Source: Bolinopsis microptera
Taxonomy: Eukaryota > Ctenophora > Tentaculata > Lobata > Bolinopsidae
Direction of reading: 5' to 3'
Length of the DNA: 60,000 nt
Assembly: GCF_026151205.1 (NCBI RefSeq)
Contig: NC_087078.1
Coordinates: 12,323,118 to 12,383,117, forward strand
Of this stretch, positions 11,973-27,000 are shown piece after piece. Each line of letters starts with the position of its first letter. The stretch's first letter is position 1. The notes beneath the pieces are model-generated. The model had not been told where the DNA came from. It made no database searches and was given only the letters and a program-made list of their open reading frames with translations. Both the position numbers and the translations under genes were made by a program.

Positions 11973-14900
11973 ATGTTATTTCAGGAACTACATAGCTACT
12001 ACAGGAAAAAGAAGAAAGCTCGTAAAAAGCAAACAACAATTGCTTACGAGAGTTTTACATCGGAATCAGAAACCCAACAGGCACTGCCAGCAAATGCAAA
12101 ACTACTAAAAAACAAATCAGTTAAACGGAAAAAGTCCTTTGTGAAACGATTAGCCGTTCTGTTTAAAAATGATAAAGACTCACACAAAATAAAGAGTTCA
12201 AAGAAAAGGATTCTGTCTCCAGATGAATATCCACACTCCCATGTTGAGCCCTCAGAAAGGAACTACAGAGCTGTGGTCCACAGAGGTAAACATCAAAACT
12301 TTACTTACCTGATCCCAAACGGAGAGATCCAGCCATTGTGTAAGTGTTCACAACCAGTAACGGTCGCTGAGACACGCATGAAGACATTAGGTGGAGATAA
12401 TTGTGAGGACTCTGAAGGTGTTGTAAGTGTGTGTCAGTGTGGTTGTCCTATAGACCGATCTGAGGTTAACCACCACCAGGGACACCGTAACTACTGTGGC
12501 TGCCCTTCTCCTACTCCCAATATAGCTGACGTGTCCGTATGTGAATGTGGACACAAAGTTGACCCCAGCTATTTTTCTAAAGCCGATCACAGCTTGTGTT
12601 CCTGCACAGAGACCTCCATCCTACCCTGTGATGTCTGTGCTCAACCACAAAGAAGATCAAGTGTTTTGTATGGAAGTGGTGATCTTATCAGTGGCAGCCG
12701 GGTTGGAGAATCAGCCGAGAGACATGCTGGATCTCCTGACTTTTCATCAGATTTAACAGAATCTGTTTCAAGGGTCGGCCCTGGATGTTGGCCGAAGAAA
12801 CGTCGGCCTAAGATAACAGTAAAAAGAAAGCCTATTACGAGAGTAAGACGAAAATCTGGTGGAACTCCATCTGGCAGATTCAAAGGTCGGGATAATATGC
12901 AGATAAGAAAAAGTATTAAAAAACCAAGAGTAATCAATGAGTCTTCAAGTGGGTCGGACTCTAAACTGGGGCTTTTACCAAGAAAGGGGCGGCATTCCAA
13001 GCCAAATAGAGCTGATAATTGTTTCGGCAACAATAAAAGACCTGCTGCATCAAGTTATGACAGTGACAGTAGTCTTACATCGGTGTCGGAACTGTCAGAC
13101 CATGATGTGACTTTGGTCCCCAGGAACAATTATTTGGGTAACCATCTCCACTCAAGCGCTGCTAGTTTCTGTAAATGTAATGGGTCAGGACCCAATAGAT
13201 CAGGATTTAACAACTCGTGTTGCGACTGTTCACTTCCTCTTCCTGCATCCCAAATTGATAAGACTGTTGTCTCCAATCACCAAATGGTAAAAGAAAAGAA
13301 AATGAAAGGTCTAGGCCTTTGCTGCTCAAACGTTCCATACACAGAATCTAATACCAGCTCTTTGATCGAAACAGCCATCTTAAATAATGACACAACAATT
13401 TGCAAGGACTGCAAAATAAGTGCTCAAAGCGATCAAGATGTTAGTTTCTGCAAATGCCATGAATCTGGTGTTGCAACATCGAACTTACCAGTTCCTATTG
13501 GTCCTGCTGTGTCTTTCATGCAGCCTGTACAATTCACCCCTCTGCATTCTTGCACTTGTCTTCGTCATGCTAATTATCATCGACCATTGGGGAAATATGT
13601 AACTCATCCAGTGGTGGACCACCAAGAGTATCAAGCTAAAGCAACAAATATTAGAGTGAACGAAACCGCACGGCGTCAAGACGACATCAGCACAAAAAAT
13701 GAAGATTCTACTAATTGTCTTTCTTCGCAGTACAGGGTTGTAGAAAGTAGTTGTGAGAAATGCCCAGATTGCAACGAGATGTTGAGTACCTCTGTGTCCT
13801 CTACCGCTTATGTATGTGGTAATTCCGAAAATACAACTTCGTTTTCAACTCTAAAGAACAATGAAAGCGGTGAAATGGTAACATTGTCTCAGACTGATCC
13901 TTCAAGAGAGAATATACACGTAGAAAGTAATATCGACATACCATTGAGTAGACCAAATAGTCATTCGGTGGTTGAAAATCGACCAGTGATTTCAAATCAG
14001 CCAGTTCTCGGAAGCGTCGTTGCTTATCAGCTACTGGCTACAAGTCAGCCAATAGTTGTTGATCAACCAGTGCCTAGAAGTTATTCAGTGGCTGAAAACC
14101 AGCCAATGACTTTTAATCTGCCAGTGATTACGAATCATTCAGTGGTTACTAGTGAACCAATGGTTATAAATCAGTCAGCAGCTTCAAGTTACTCAGTGAC
14201 TGCAAGTCAGTCGACGCTAACAGAGCTACAGGCGGTTCCTAGTCACCCGCTGATCTCGAATCAGCAAGAGATTGCAAGTCAGCCACTTATTTTTAATCAA
14301 TCAGTGACTGAAAATCAATTACCGTTGGTAGTGAATCAGCCGGTGTCTACAATAGAACCCAGCGATATAAATCCCCCAATACCTACCAGCCAGGCCCCCG
14401 TATTTAAACCACTTATATTGAACAGTTCCCCAGTCCAGCTACTGTGTAGGTTCTGCAGCAACCACACTCCGTGTCCTGAGTCAGAGGATCTGCTCTGTGA
14501 GCTGTGCATGATCCTACAGAACACACCAGATATTGTGTCAGTCCCTCAGCTTCCTCTTCTCCCCAGTTCCTCGGTGGAACACAGATCTGAAGAGTTTGAA
14601 AGTCCCACATGGCTGCGAGACCGAAGGTCGCTGATAAGCCCCCTACCAGCCATCAACCGCATATTTTCAACAACAGAGCAGGACGTGGGTCAGTATCCTG
14701 CTTGTGATATAGTACCAATATCAAACATAACACCAGGACATAGTTTAACAGTTCCACTGGAATATCACTCCTGTGATATAGTCTCCCTCAACAACAGAGC
14801 AGTGAGTCCAATATACCGCAAGGACTTTTCCCGGCAAGGATCTCCGAGCCCGCTTCCGTCTATCAACGAGCAGATACAGCGCAGTGGTGCTACCTCTCCT

Positions 14901-15087
14901 TTCTACGATTACTCAGAAACTAACTCGTTTACCTCTCTAACAAGATGTACCTCTCTTTCCAAGAGATCCCGTCTGAAGACACCTGTTCAAGCTGATTTCA
15001 CCCCGTCACTAAATGGTGGGGTGGCGATGCAGCATCAATATGAGATGAACCAGTGCATGCCTTTGAATTTTCAGCAAGAGACCGTTG
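11973..15087 (+). CDS. Filamin gene exon 1: Cys-rich, disordered N-terminal extension
   Basis: This 3.1-kb exon encodes about 1,038 residues with no recognised domain. It starts with a very basic patch (YYRKKKKARKKQ, VKRKKSFVKR). A run of paired cysteines lies at about residues 120-220 (CKCSQP, CQCGCPIDR, CGCPSPTP, CECGHKVDP, CSCTET, CDVCAQP). More pairs follow near 398 (FCKCNGSG), 476-500, 527 and 593 (CEKCPDCNEM), and at 823-845 (LCRFCSNHTPC, LCELC). Residues ~668-790 form a degenerate short repeat around NQPV/SQPL. The frame is open upstream of the ATG to about 11952 and two AG sites (before 11961 and 11985) could be splice acceptors, so an upstream exon is possible. The donor GTGAGT at 15088 joins in phase 1 to 15383. 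Confidence 0.8.
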
Positions 15088-18000
15088 GTGAGTGATTATA
15101 ATTTGTTTCGAGTTCATTAATTGAGGAATGAGGATGCTTATTTTGTATTGGTTTTCTCATAAATGCACCTCGATAGATGATAAGACAAAACTTCAGCGCA
15201 TTCTCGAAAAACAAATTTCATTTCTACATGACGCAGATTTATAAAATCTTGACGAGTGATTTCGCTCAATAATCTTGTATTATAAGACAGATCGCATTTT
15301 CGAGAAAAAGTTTAAAGAAGCTAAATTAAAGTTCCCTATTTTATCGATTCATTCGGCACGTTTGAAACTGAACTTGTTTCAGTAGCAGTGGTTTCGTACG
15401 CTTCCAACACAATGGAAAACTATTCAGCACCAGTAAACTTGTTCCCATTGGACATTAAAAACAAGAAAGATGCTAAAAGTGAACCTAGTAAATTATCTTA
15501 CAGCACTGGCCGCTCTTCCACCTCCTCCACTGATCGCTTTTGTGCCTCCTCCACTGACCGTTCTTCCGCTTCCTCCACTGAAACCCTCAAACCGGAAGAA
15601 GTTTATCAAGAAAACTTGATGGTTGGACATTTATCAGTGGACAATTTTGGGTACCCGAGAAGTAGAATGAAGTCTGGGGAAGAAGGTTATTTCTCGCATG
15701 ATCACTCAGATTTTGCCAAAACTAAACCAACAGCTCACACGGAAGAACAACCTACCGAGAACTTCCATGAAGCCTCAAAATCTAACACTCAGTTGAGTAG
15801 GGTTGACTCCAACATCTCCATAGTGTCTGTAGACATGTGTCACACTACCTCTTCAGCTAGATCTCCCGTACCTCACAAGTTTGTCACTTCCGGGTCCCTC
15901 CAGACCTTAGGAGGGAAGAGTTTCACCTCATCTGGGGAAATTCTGGGTTCTCGTTCTTCTCTTAACAAAAGATCAATCCGAGGTAAATTCTTCTTCATAT
16001 AGTCGCCACAACTTTTTAATTCTTTAGAATAATTATTTGTAAGTCTTGTTCTATTTATAAGATAATACGTATGTAGATAATATGTGCCCACTGCAGCTGC
16101 CAATTGCACACGGTGTTGCGGTGGTTTCAGGAGACTGTTTTAAGGAAATGACTCTCATTTACTTAGCGTTTGTTTATGCTTTGCTTTGGCTGCTTTCTGT
16201 GTCCTATATTATTGAAATTATGTAGAAACATTCATTATTGATTATAAGAACTGTTACAGTTTATTTATTAAAGTATACGTTTACATTTTGACAATTCATA
16301 TTCAATATTCATGCATTCATTCGAATAATTTTCCCTGCAGATCAATATGTAAACAAAATGAAGGGTGACGGTTTGCTTCCCCTTAACGACCTCTCTGGAG
16401 CGGATCTTCAACAGAAAGTGTTTGCAAGATGGATCAATGTTCAGCTTCAGGACACAAGCAGAAAGGTATAAGTTTAAATATTTATTGCCGTAGACTCATT
16501 TAAAATATAAATATGTATTTAAATTTTTATAACGTAACCGAGGGACTCATGATTTTCCCTTTTCAGGTTGATGATTTGGTTACAGATCTAGTCGATGGTA
16601 CCATATTGGTTGAGCTGGTGCAAGCCTTAACAGGAGAGAGACTTTTCGGCACCGTCCCTTGTCCACGGTCCAAAGAAGATGCTGTGACGAACATGCAGGT
16701 ACTAAGCCAGGACGGTAAAAATACTGCTACGTACATTTAGGGGTATTCATTTTAGGGGGTCACGTTTTAGGGGTAGCGTTCATTTTAATGTCCGTTCAAA
16801 TAAAGTCCGACAAGGCAGTTAATTTAAATACACTTAATGAATGCTTTTGAGCGTTCATTTTAATGTCCGATCAAAATTATGTCCGTTCACGCAATGTCCG
16901 GTCAAATATAAACGTCCGATAAGGTAGTTAGTAGTTAAATCTTGTACTCCTGACTGGTAAAGCTAAAGGTGACTCGTCATTTTAAACGTAATCATGTTCC
17001 ATTATCTTAGGTATCCCTGAGTGCTTTAGCGGCTGATGGAGTTGAGTTTGAGGGGATTGATGCAGTAAAGATGCAAATGGGAGACGTTCTTCAGATTCTG
17101 AGGCTGCTTTGGATTGTTATTTTGAGGTATCAAGTAACTTTGTGGGACGAAAATGGGATCATTGAAAACGATCCTGTTAATCGCTTGATTGCTTGGCTCA
17201 AAGAACACGTTCAAGAAATAAATGAAAGGTACTTTACTTTACATTTTTATAATCATAGTACAAGAAAGACCGTTTTCGCAAAGCAAAATCGTTTGATGAT
17301 GATAAGATATGATCAGCATTGGTTATCATTTACTAAACATCACAAAAGAAACTATTGTTTCAGCAACCTGACGAGAAGCTGGTCGGACGGGAAGCTACTG
17401 ACATTACTAGTAAACTCAGTAGTACCAGGACTGTGTCCGGGAGGTCAGGAGGCTCACCCTTCTAACGGGGTTATGTTCCTGGAGAGGGCTATGGACCGAG
17501 CAGAGGCCTGGCTCGGTGTTCCTCAGGTTTAACTTCCTTGTACTTTATATGGAGCTTTTCGTGTGTAGTGATCAACTGCTGCAAGTTGTTATTTAGATTA
17601 GTGGTATATAGTAAATCATTTTATTCTAAAACTATAACTTTCAAACAATAAAAAGTAGTAATTCACCCCAGGTGGTGTTGCCTTCAGAACTACATGATGA
17701 AACTACACTCGATATTCACTCGCTCCTTACCTACCTCTCTCTGTACAGACATGCTGAACTTCTCAAAGAAGGAGCTCCGTTATGTTTTCCCGACAAGGTT
17801 AATCCCATAATTAAAAATCTATAAAACTTTTGTTAGTGTTTGAACAAGATAAACTTTAATATACTTGCCGTTCAATTACTACTTTCAAAGTAAATTGCTA
17901 TGAAATTTTGAAACACATTTGATATCAGGCGTTTGCCATCGGAGCTGGTATCACAGGAGAAAACGTAATACCTCAGTTCATGACTAGCTTCGACATTGAT

Positions 18001-21000
18001 TGTAGGATGTCAGGTCTTGGTGACCTAATTGTCAGGATTGGCGCTGAAGAAGAGAAGGTATAACGACTATTTTGTAACCCTGTGTTCCTGTCTTTTATCA
18101 TTTAACAGTTATAGAGTGTTATTATCATGTCATTTTTTCTATTTTAGATAGTCTTTTTTGGGCAGTGATGACAGAACGTGACTAAACATGCTTGATGTTA
18201 TGATAGGTCACTTAAAAAGTCAACCTAAATGATTGATAAACAAGGTTGATATTATTGCAGGTTCCTTACAAAGTTAACGTAAATGACGGTGTCGTAACAA
18301 TATCCTACATTCCCTCAATCCCCGGACTTTACAATATTGAGATCCTTCTGGAACATGAGTCACTGCCGGGGTTCCCAAAGTCTTTTAATGTTTATCCAGC
18401 TAAAGCTAATCCTGCTCATAATATCAAGGTGTGTGAAAAGATCAATCTTATATTAATGCTTATATCAATGCTTATATTAATGCTTATATTAATGCTTATA
18501 TTAATACTTATATTAATGCTTATATTAATGCTTATATTAATGCTTATATTAATGCTTATATTAATGCTTATATTAATGCTTATATTAATGCTTATATTAA
18601 TGCTTATATTAATGCTTATATTAATGCTTATAGTAATGCTTATATTGATGCTTATTAGATAGATACTAGATAGTACGATGAGATAGATAATACGATTTCT
18701 TTATTTATCAATCATTGTATTAATTTCAATCTACAAACAGCTGATTTGGTCGGTTTCTACAGAAACTAAATTCTAACGTAAGAACTTTAGCTCTCAGGAC
18801 CAGGACTGGAGACTGGACTAGTGAGTGGTGCTCCCACCTACTTCAACCTGGAATACAGCCAACAAATCATTACCCCTCACCTTATTGTAGTCTCCATAAT
18901 CAATGAGAATGGTATTGAGTTCAAGGAGCACACAGTCCACAATAATGGTAGTTACTCAACCGTGCAGTATACGCCACCATGTAATGGCATTTTTGAAATA
19001 AGCGTGGAATACAAAGGTGTCAAAGTGCCTAGCTGCCCTGTTTTTGTGACGGTTATCCCAGACATGCAAAAGATTCATATCACAGATCTGCCTTCTCATT
19101 TCATGCCTGGTATCATGGGTTCCTTCTTTATCCGGGACATTAACCATGCAGGTCAGGGGAAACTCCGCATTAAGGTTCATCCTGAAAATAGGCCAGCAAT
19201 CCCCATTCAGGTCAATGATACCGAGGCAGGGGTTGTTCAGGTTTTCTTCACACCGTCTTGTTCTTCCAATCACAAAATAACAGTGTCATTATCCGGCACT
19301 AAAAAGGAACCGGTCACAGTGCCTTGTTATCCTTGCATTGATAACATCAAGTTGATTGATGTTCCTGAAAGCTTCACTGTAGATGAAAAGGTTAAATTCA
19401 GCGTGGATTGTACAAAAGCTGGTATAGGTGAGCTGTTCGTCAATATCTTGGACCCAACGATGAAATCAGCCGAAGAAGCCGAACTAATTCTTCTAGCTGA
19501 AGAACTTTTTGAGGTATCCTACGTACCAAGACAGCCGGGTTTATTCTCCATATTTGTGAGCTATGATTCAGTGCCCCTCCCAAACATGCCACTCCATCAC
19601 ATGATCACTGGTGTGCCATCTCGACCTACCTCTATCACACAGGAACACTCTGTTCTTCAGCCTGTTCGACCAGGGCAGGCTCACTCCATTAAGATAGAAC
19701 TTAAAGACATCCCTTGTTTACCAACCGAACCATTGGTTATTTCTTTAAAGAGGGCTGATGGTCTTAAAGTAGGTTTCAATCTCAACAATGAAGATGAATG
19801 CAGTTATATATTAACATTTACCCTGCCCACTGAGGGTCAGTATTTGATATCAGCACACTTTGGGGCGGAGCAGCTTCCTGGATTTCCTTACTCGATATCA
19901 GCCATTCCTGACCTCACAAAAATAACGATAGAGCAAACAAGTTCCAAACACCAAGTTAATAAGTTAGTCTCCTTTGCTGTAGGCACACGTGAGGCAGGAA
20001 TAGACCAGCTAGAAGCTCACGTTTACGATCCTGAGAATCACGAGACTCTCGATACAGTGATGGAGAAATCAACAGAAGGTCAATACAATCTAACATTCAC
20101 TCCAACCAAGTCAGGTTGTTACCAACTAGTGCTCAAGTACGGAGGAAATGAGCTGCCAGGCATGCCTATGTCTGTGGAAGTTTCGGATAAGACAACTCCT
20201 CTTATTAAAGTCACTGGTTCAGGTGTATCACAAAACCAGTTCTGTGCCAATGAAGCTATTTTCTGGATAACACCCAACATCTCTGCTGAAGAATTCAGTG
20301 TTGATATAACCGGGCCTAAGAACCAAGTTGTCTCCTTCGAGTTATCTGAAACTGACGATGGTCTGTGCTGCACTTATAATACCTTCAGTCCTGGCAAATA
20401 CCTGATCAATATTCTTCATCATGGCGATCATGTCTCTGGATCACCTTTCTTAAGTAATGTTCTGCCAAATGTTGGAAACTGCCAAATGACGGCAGGAAAT
20501 ACGTCTACAGTTTCAGTCGGTGAAAAACTCTCCTTCCAAATTGATTGCTCTACGATCTGTGCGGGGACATTTTCTGTAACTGTATTTCCTCCTTCAGGGA
20601 AACCTTTCGTACCTTACATTAAAGAAATTAGCCCGTTAGTATTTGATATCTCGTTTTTGGTTCAGCAAGAGGGCCAGTATGGAATTGAGCTGAAACACGC
20701 TGAAATGTTCCTGCCCATGAGCCCATTTATCTTCAGACCATCCAAAGATAAGCGTGAGTTACAAGTGATAGGTCTTTCGAAAAACCATAAAGTTCGTCCA
20801 GGGGATATTGTTGAGTTTGAAATGGATACAAGTCAGTTTGGTGCTGGTTACCCTGAAGTGTATTTTGCTGACTCTCAAAGCAAACCTGTTGTCAATTACT
20901 CAATGATACAGCTCGAGGAAAGAAAGTTCAAAGTTTCATTTAAGCCAGCAAAATTTGAAACATACAGTATTGTCATCAAGAAGGAAGGCAGGTTCGCAGC

Positions 21001-24000
21001 GGGTAGTCCATACAGCCTCGTGTCAGTTGTAAACACTTCAAAGATAAAAATCACTGGTAAGGGATTAAAAGAAGGTGAAGTAACAGCTGGTAAGGAGACC
21101 AACTTTGAAGTGAATCTAGGTGATGCCGGTGAGGGTGACCTTACTGTTGAAGTACTGGATCCAGACAGCCAAACAATCCCAGTGTCTGTTTCCAGAGTTG
21201 ATGAGATAGCGCGCATCAGCTACTGTCCTTCAATCCCTGGTATGCATACAATATACATTAAATTCTATGATACTCTGATTCCAAACTGCCCATTCCAAGT
21301 TTCAGTTTTGCCCTCTCTCCCGAGTACGGACAGAATCGTAGTAAACAAACGCTCAGCTGAGATGATTGCTACTGGTCAGTTGATCACTTTCTCAGTTGAT
21401 ACCTCTCAACATGGGTCAGGAACTTTAGATGTTCTTGCTGAGGTTACTGGTCGAGATGTTGAGTTGCAACCGAAGATAGAACAGTCAAATGGAGTACACG
21501 AAGTGACGATACCAACCCCAATTTCTGGGGAGTATGTTATTTTCATTAAATACAACAGGAAAGATATCCTTGGGTCACCGTTTCACGTTTTAGCAAAGTC
21601 AAATGCTGCTAAAATAACGGCCTCTGGTGAGGGTCTCCAGGAAAGCAAGGTACCGGCTAAAGTACAGTCTACTTTCCACATACATCTGAACGGAGAGAGA
21701 CCGTCCAATATGGTCGTCAATGTTATTGACCCTTATGGATACTATGTAGATGAAGTCGTGTCCGAAGCTTCCTTTGACATTGTGAAAGTCAACTATTTAC
21801 CAATGAAGACTGGGCAGTACGTCATCGAGATACTTTGTGATGATGATCACATTTCTGGCTCTCCTTTCAGTGTCTTGATTGAAGAACTCGACCCTTCACC
21901 ACAGTTGCAAATTTCTGGTAATATCACCGAGAAAAATGCTTTCCAATTTCAAGAAGCGGCGTTTATTGTGATTGATCAGTCGAAGTGTGGCCAGACTGAA
22001 GTTGAAGTAACAATAAAGGAAACAAACAGTGGGAAACTCTTCCAACCATCAATATCTAATGAGCAATCTGGAATGTTAAAAATTTCTTTTCCAACCTACC
22101 ATGCTGGTAATTTCGAGGTCTCTATTTTGAGTGATGGAAAACATATCCCTTATTCCCCTTTCAACTACATGGTAGTCTCCAAAGGCTCTGAAAAGGTCAT
22201 ACTAGATGAAACTAAGGATTACAACGTTTTAGTGCACGAAACAGTCCGCATTCCAGTTATCACAAAACATGCCGGCATAGGAAAACTGACATCAAAGTGC
22301 CACCACACTCGGCTTAAAACCAGCTGTAAGCTTCAAGCAGTTCCTAAATCTGAAGGGAACTATGATATAATTTTTCAAGCTCCACAACCTGGCGAGTATC
22401 TTTTACACGTTTATTTCAATAATGATGAGGTTCCAAACAGTCCTGTTATGGTCATGGCAAAACCGCAGTCTGAAGCAGAGAGTTTCAGACTTGAGTCGGC
22501 ATGTGCACGGGGATCTAATGGGGAGATGAAGTTTGTGATCCACGGCAGGCAGACTGATAAACTGGTGGTTAGATGTCTAGATCCTGTTAAAGAACCAACT
22601 CCTCATGAACTAAAGTATATTGATGACAACAAATTCTCTTTAGTGGTGATGCCTGATGCTGACGGTGTATATCTTCTTGAGATTTACTACAATGGCTTCC
22701 TCATTCAGGGATGCCCAAGGTCTTTCGATGTCAAGCTAAAAAGTTGCATCGAATACACTTCAGTCGTTGTACCAGACCTTCACAACATTGAATTAAATGT
22801 AAATCAGTCGGTAACCTTCCCAATAAAGATGATAGGTGCTGACCAGAATGATTTGAAAGTCACTTGCATTGACCCGCACGGGCAGGAGGTTGATCTGGAA
22901 GTCCTGTGTGAATCTGATAACGTGTTGATCACATTCAGACCATTGAAGACTGGAGAGCACAGTCTCAACGTGTCTTTAAATGGGTCCTTTGTTGCTGGCA
23001 GTCCATTTAAGGTCCATGTGAGTAAACCAGACGGGGCTAATCTCTGTACTGTAAAGCAAGAAGGGATTATTGATGGTGTTGTGAAACTCAAGGTTATACA
23101 GAAGGTTGTAGGAACTTTGCAGGTCTCTGGGACCGGACCAAATGATGATGAGATCCCTCTGAAGGTAACTAGGATTTCAGCTGAGGTAGCGTGCATAGAC
23201 TTCACACCTGCTGAGCTGGGTCTTCATACTATCGAGATATTGGTAGATGGTTCTTTTATCAAAGGAAGCCCGATTGAAATCGATGTTCAAACTTTAGATG
23301 CTGTTGTTGGTGATATCGATATCGTGGAAAACGATTTGTCAGAATGCGATTCAGTTGCTTCGTTGCAAAAAGCCATTGTATACCTGCAGCTGCCGGATGA
23401 AATGACACATGACTACAGAGTACTTTGTTCTGATGAGGACAATAACCAAGTTGAAGTTGAAAAGATAACGAGTGACCACAAGTCGGTTACGATCAGATTT
23501 ACTCCCGTTCAAAAGGGACAACATGTGATAACACTACAGTCAGTCGCCCATGAAAATATCAAATGTTCATACACTGTCTTCATTCAAGAAATAACTTCAA
23601 AAGAATCAACGACTTATGCAGTAAACAGCGATTTCAGGGCCACTAGAAGTACATCTGGATCCATCAACCAGATCGATATCTCCTCCATTGAACAGATCAA
23701 TAAACCTGTTTTTATTGGTGTTACTGATCCCACAGTTTTCACCCTCAAAGACTGGAAGAGACACTCCATCCCTCTGATAAGGATAATACATGTTGAAACA
23801 AGAAATGTGCTCCCTCACACAGTAGCTGAAAATGACGACAGTACGTTCTCCATATCCTGTAGACCTATACAACCAGGTCTGCATAAGATATCCGTCACAT
23901 GTGATGCTAAGCCTGTTCCTGGAACTCCTCTGCTGTTCGAAGCGCTCCAAATGCAAGGAACCAAGGGGGTGATTCTTGAGGGTCCTGGAGTAAGCTCACC

Positions 24001-27000
24001 ACTGGTGGTGATGGACAAAACGGAGTTTAGCATAAATGCTAGACATGCTGGACCTGGTGACATTGAAGTTACTATTTGTAATGCATTCGGGTACTTACCA
24101 GTTGAGATTGTAGATCATGATGATTATACTTACACTGCCAGATATCAGCCGATAACCATTGGTGATTACACTGTTGAAGTTCTATTTAATGGAGAAAATG
24201 TGGAACAAACCCCGAAAAAGATTGAAGTCTTGGCAGCCATTACAGCCAACAAAGGTGAGCCGAAGATAAAGAGACGAGTACGAAAGAAAGACGAGCCAAT
24301 TTTTGCAAACGCAGAAGAAGCGACGGAGTTTGTCGTGATTTATGAAACCAAGGATCCGATTAAGTTTAAGATACTGAACACAGAGACAAGTGAAACGGTA
24401 AAATACAAGGCAAAGAGACATCGTGATGGAACATTTTCTTTGATGTGCCGCCCCGAGCAACCTGGTAACCATGTGATCAAGTTATATGAAAACGGTGAAC
24501 TGATCACTAAAAACCCTTACAAGTTCATGGTAACTAAAGGTGAAGGCACCAGTGGAGTTGTGGTTTCTGGTACCGGCATACAAGACGGTGTGGAAATGAA
24601 CAGGGAATGCTGCTTCACAATTGATACAAACAGAGCTGGTCCTGGGGTTCTGGAAGTTGTTGTACTTCAGAATAGTAGCCCAGTTCCTGTTGCTGTTTCC
24701 AGTAAAAGCGATTATGTTTTCACGTGCAAATACGTAGCAAACTGTCCCAAACCTTTGACGATTTCTGTGATGTTTGATAAAAAGCATGTCACCGGATCAC
24801 CATGGACAGTTACCTGCACTGGAGTAAACAAGCTTGTAAACGACAAAGGATTAGAAAGAAACGATGAAATATCACTGAAAAGTGCGATATCAATCCCACT
24901 CTGTGCTAAAACTGCAGCTTACTGTAAAAGTGGTCTCCGCATTAAAGAAACATCTACAACTGAAACTGAGGGATCATCATCGTCATTGCCAACTCTATCT
25001 TTTAGTCTTCCAGTCAGAGTTTCCATGGAAGACGGACAAAAGTACATCAAACTTTTGATTCCCATTAATGATCTTCCAGCATTATCCAATCCTAAAGTAT
25101 ACCACATCAACTCAAGTACTAAAATACCCGCAGCGATCGTATTTTCAAGGCATGGATACGTTTTAAAATGCTGTCCTACACTGTTTGGAAAATATAAGGT
25201 GAATGTGTTTGATAGATCCTCAGATTCAGTTGATCCACTCGTATTCTTCTACTTCAACTTTGTAGAAAGCATTGCCCCTTCAACTAGCAAGTTATTTGCA
25301 TTGCGATCGATACATCCAACAGACTTCTTTCCAATGGACGCTGATTCATTTCAACCTAACGAGATTTACTTATCAGCCAGAAAAGTTCGAGCACCCATCA
25401 AAGTAAACACCATGTGTATCTTTATTGTTCCTAAACACATGCTAATAGCTCCGGCAAACGTGACCATTGCCAACAAATCAACAAACCAGTACATCTACTC
25501 TAAGACCATCATTAGAGACGACGAGAACCCTGGTATATTGTGTTACCCAACCACTCCAGGTGACTACAGGATCACCATCTACCCCTCCTCTTCGGAGTCT
25601 GTGGAGATCAAGTTCAACTTTACTGTGCTCACTGGAAAAGAGTTTGACAAGTCTAATCAACAAAGAGACGATGAGGTTGTGACACAGAAACCTGTTAGCT
25701 CCAACTCTAGAAAAAGTACTGTTGACCAAATAAATTCCACTAAAATCCAGGAAAATCCAGTAGCTTTCAGCGGAACAGCTTTCAATGAGACAGTTGTGGA
25801 AGTAACAAACCTCCGAACAGGAGTGCGTGTACCGGCTGCTATCAAGAGTAAACCCTCCGGAGAATACACAATCCAGTGTGAACCTACTGATCCTGGAAAG
25901 TACATTGTACAGATGACAGTTAATGGTAAACCTGTAACTGGAAGTCCGATGTACTTTACGATAGAGGGAGACAGTGCACATAGTTGTGGAGATAGTAGAG
26001 CCGTGTACGATATATCTGGTCAAGTGAGGCATTGCACTCAGGAGATACATTTCAAACCAAACGGTTGTGGACTCGGAGAAGTGAGATTTCCTTGCAGTTT
26101 GCCTGGAAGTGAAGTAAACAGTGTGGCGAGTGATAAGGTTGCTGTTGTAAAGCCTTGTAATAACATTTTTAAAAGCTTGGCAGAGCAAAAAGCAAAGTTT
26201 TATGGAAGTGATACAGTGAGAGAACTTGCTGACCTTGATGATTCATTGGCTAACAGTGTGCCCATTTTAAGTCCTTTTGGTGAAGACGTTTTTGGTAATC
26301 CAGTTCAGATTATGTTGCCACACTTCCCTGAGAAAGCAAAGATTTCTGTCTGTAACGAAACTTCTGGCACCCTGGTGAAATCCAGAGCCACTGCCCATGA
26401 ACAAGGAACCATTATGCTAAAATGTGACGTCACTAGTGAAGGGAGACATAGAGTAGATGTGATGATAGATGGAAAAGAAGCCTCTTGTGGTCCTCTTTAC
26501 TTTGATGTTTCGTCATGGGATACCAGTAAATTTGGATATCCAGGATCTAAGATTGATGAAATCGGAAGTTATGAATTCAATTCATTTCCAGCTGCTGCCA
26601 TGCCTTATGATGCCAACAAAACTGTTTATGATCAATTCATAGTTGGTTTTGCCTTTGAAGAAACAGACCAAGTGCCAGTTTCATTGAGTAGTTTCTCTGA
26701 AGGAGACTCTTCAGATGAAGGTGAGAGACAGGAGATTAGAATCCAGTCTTCTCTAGAGCTCGCTGCTCTCAAAGTAGACGTTATAAATGAAGACACTGGA
26801 GAGATCCTGAGAGCAAGGCTGATCGAGCGTAATGGAGACTATGTTGTTAGGTGTAGACCATCTAATCCTGGCCACTACAGAGTCAATGTCAAGGATGGAG
26901 AGAGTGATGTGGAGGGTAGTCCGTTCTACTTTGATGTCCTCCCACAGCAGGCAGGTAGTTCTGCCTTTGTTCAGCACTCCCCCGCTATAATTGACACCAC

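Noticed and set aside
18429-18662. Leu-Ile-Leu-Met repeat following a filamin exon
   Set aside because: It is read-through into an intron made of a 12-bp minisatellite. The donor at 18429 and the acceptor at 18790 join two filamin repeats in phase.
25478-26188. 236-residue minus-strand frame
   Set aside because: It is a shadow opposite well-supported filamin repeats on the plus strand.
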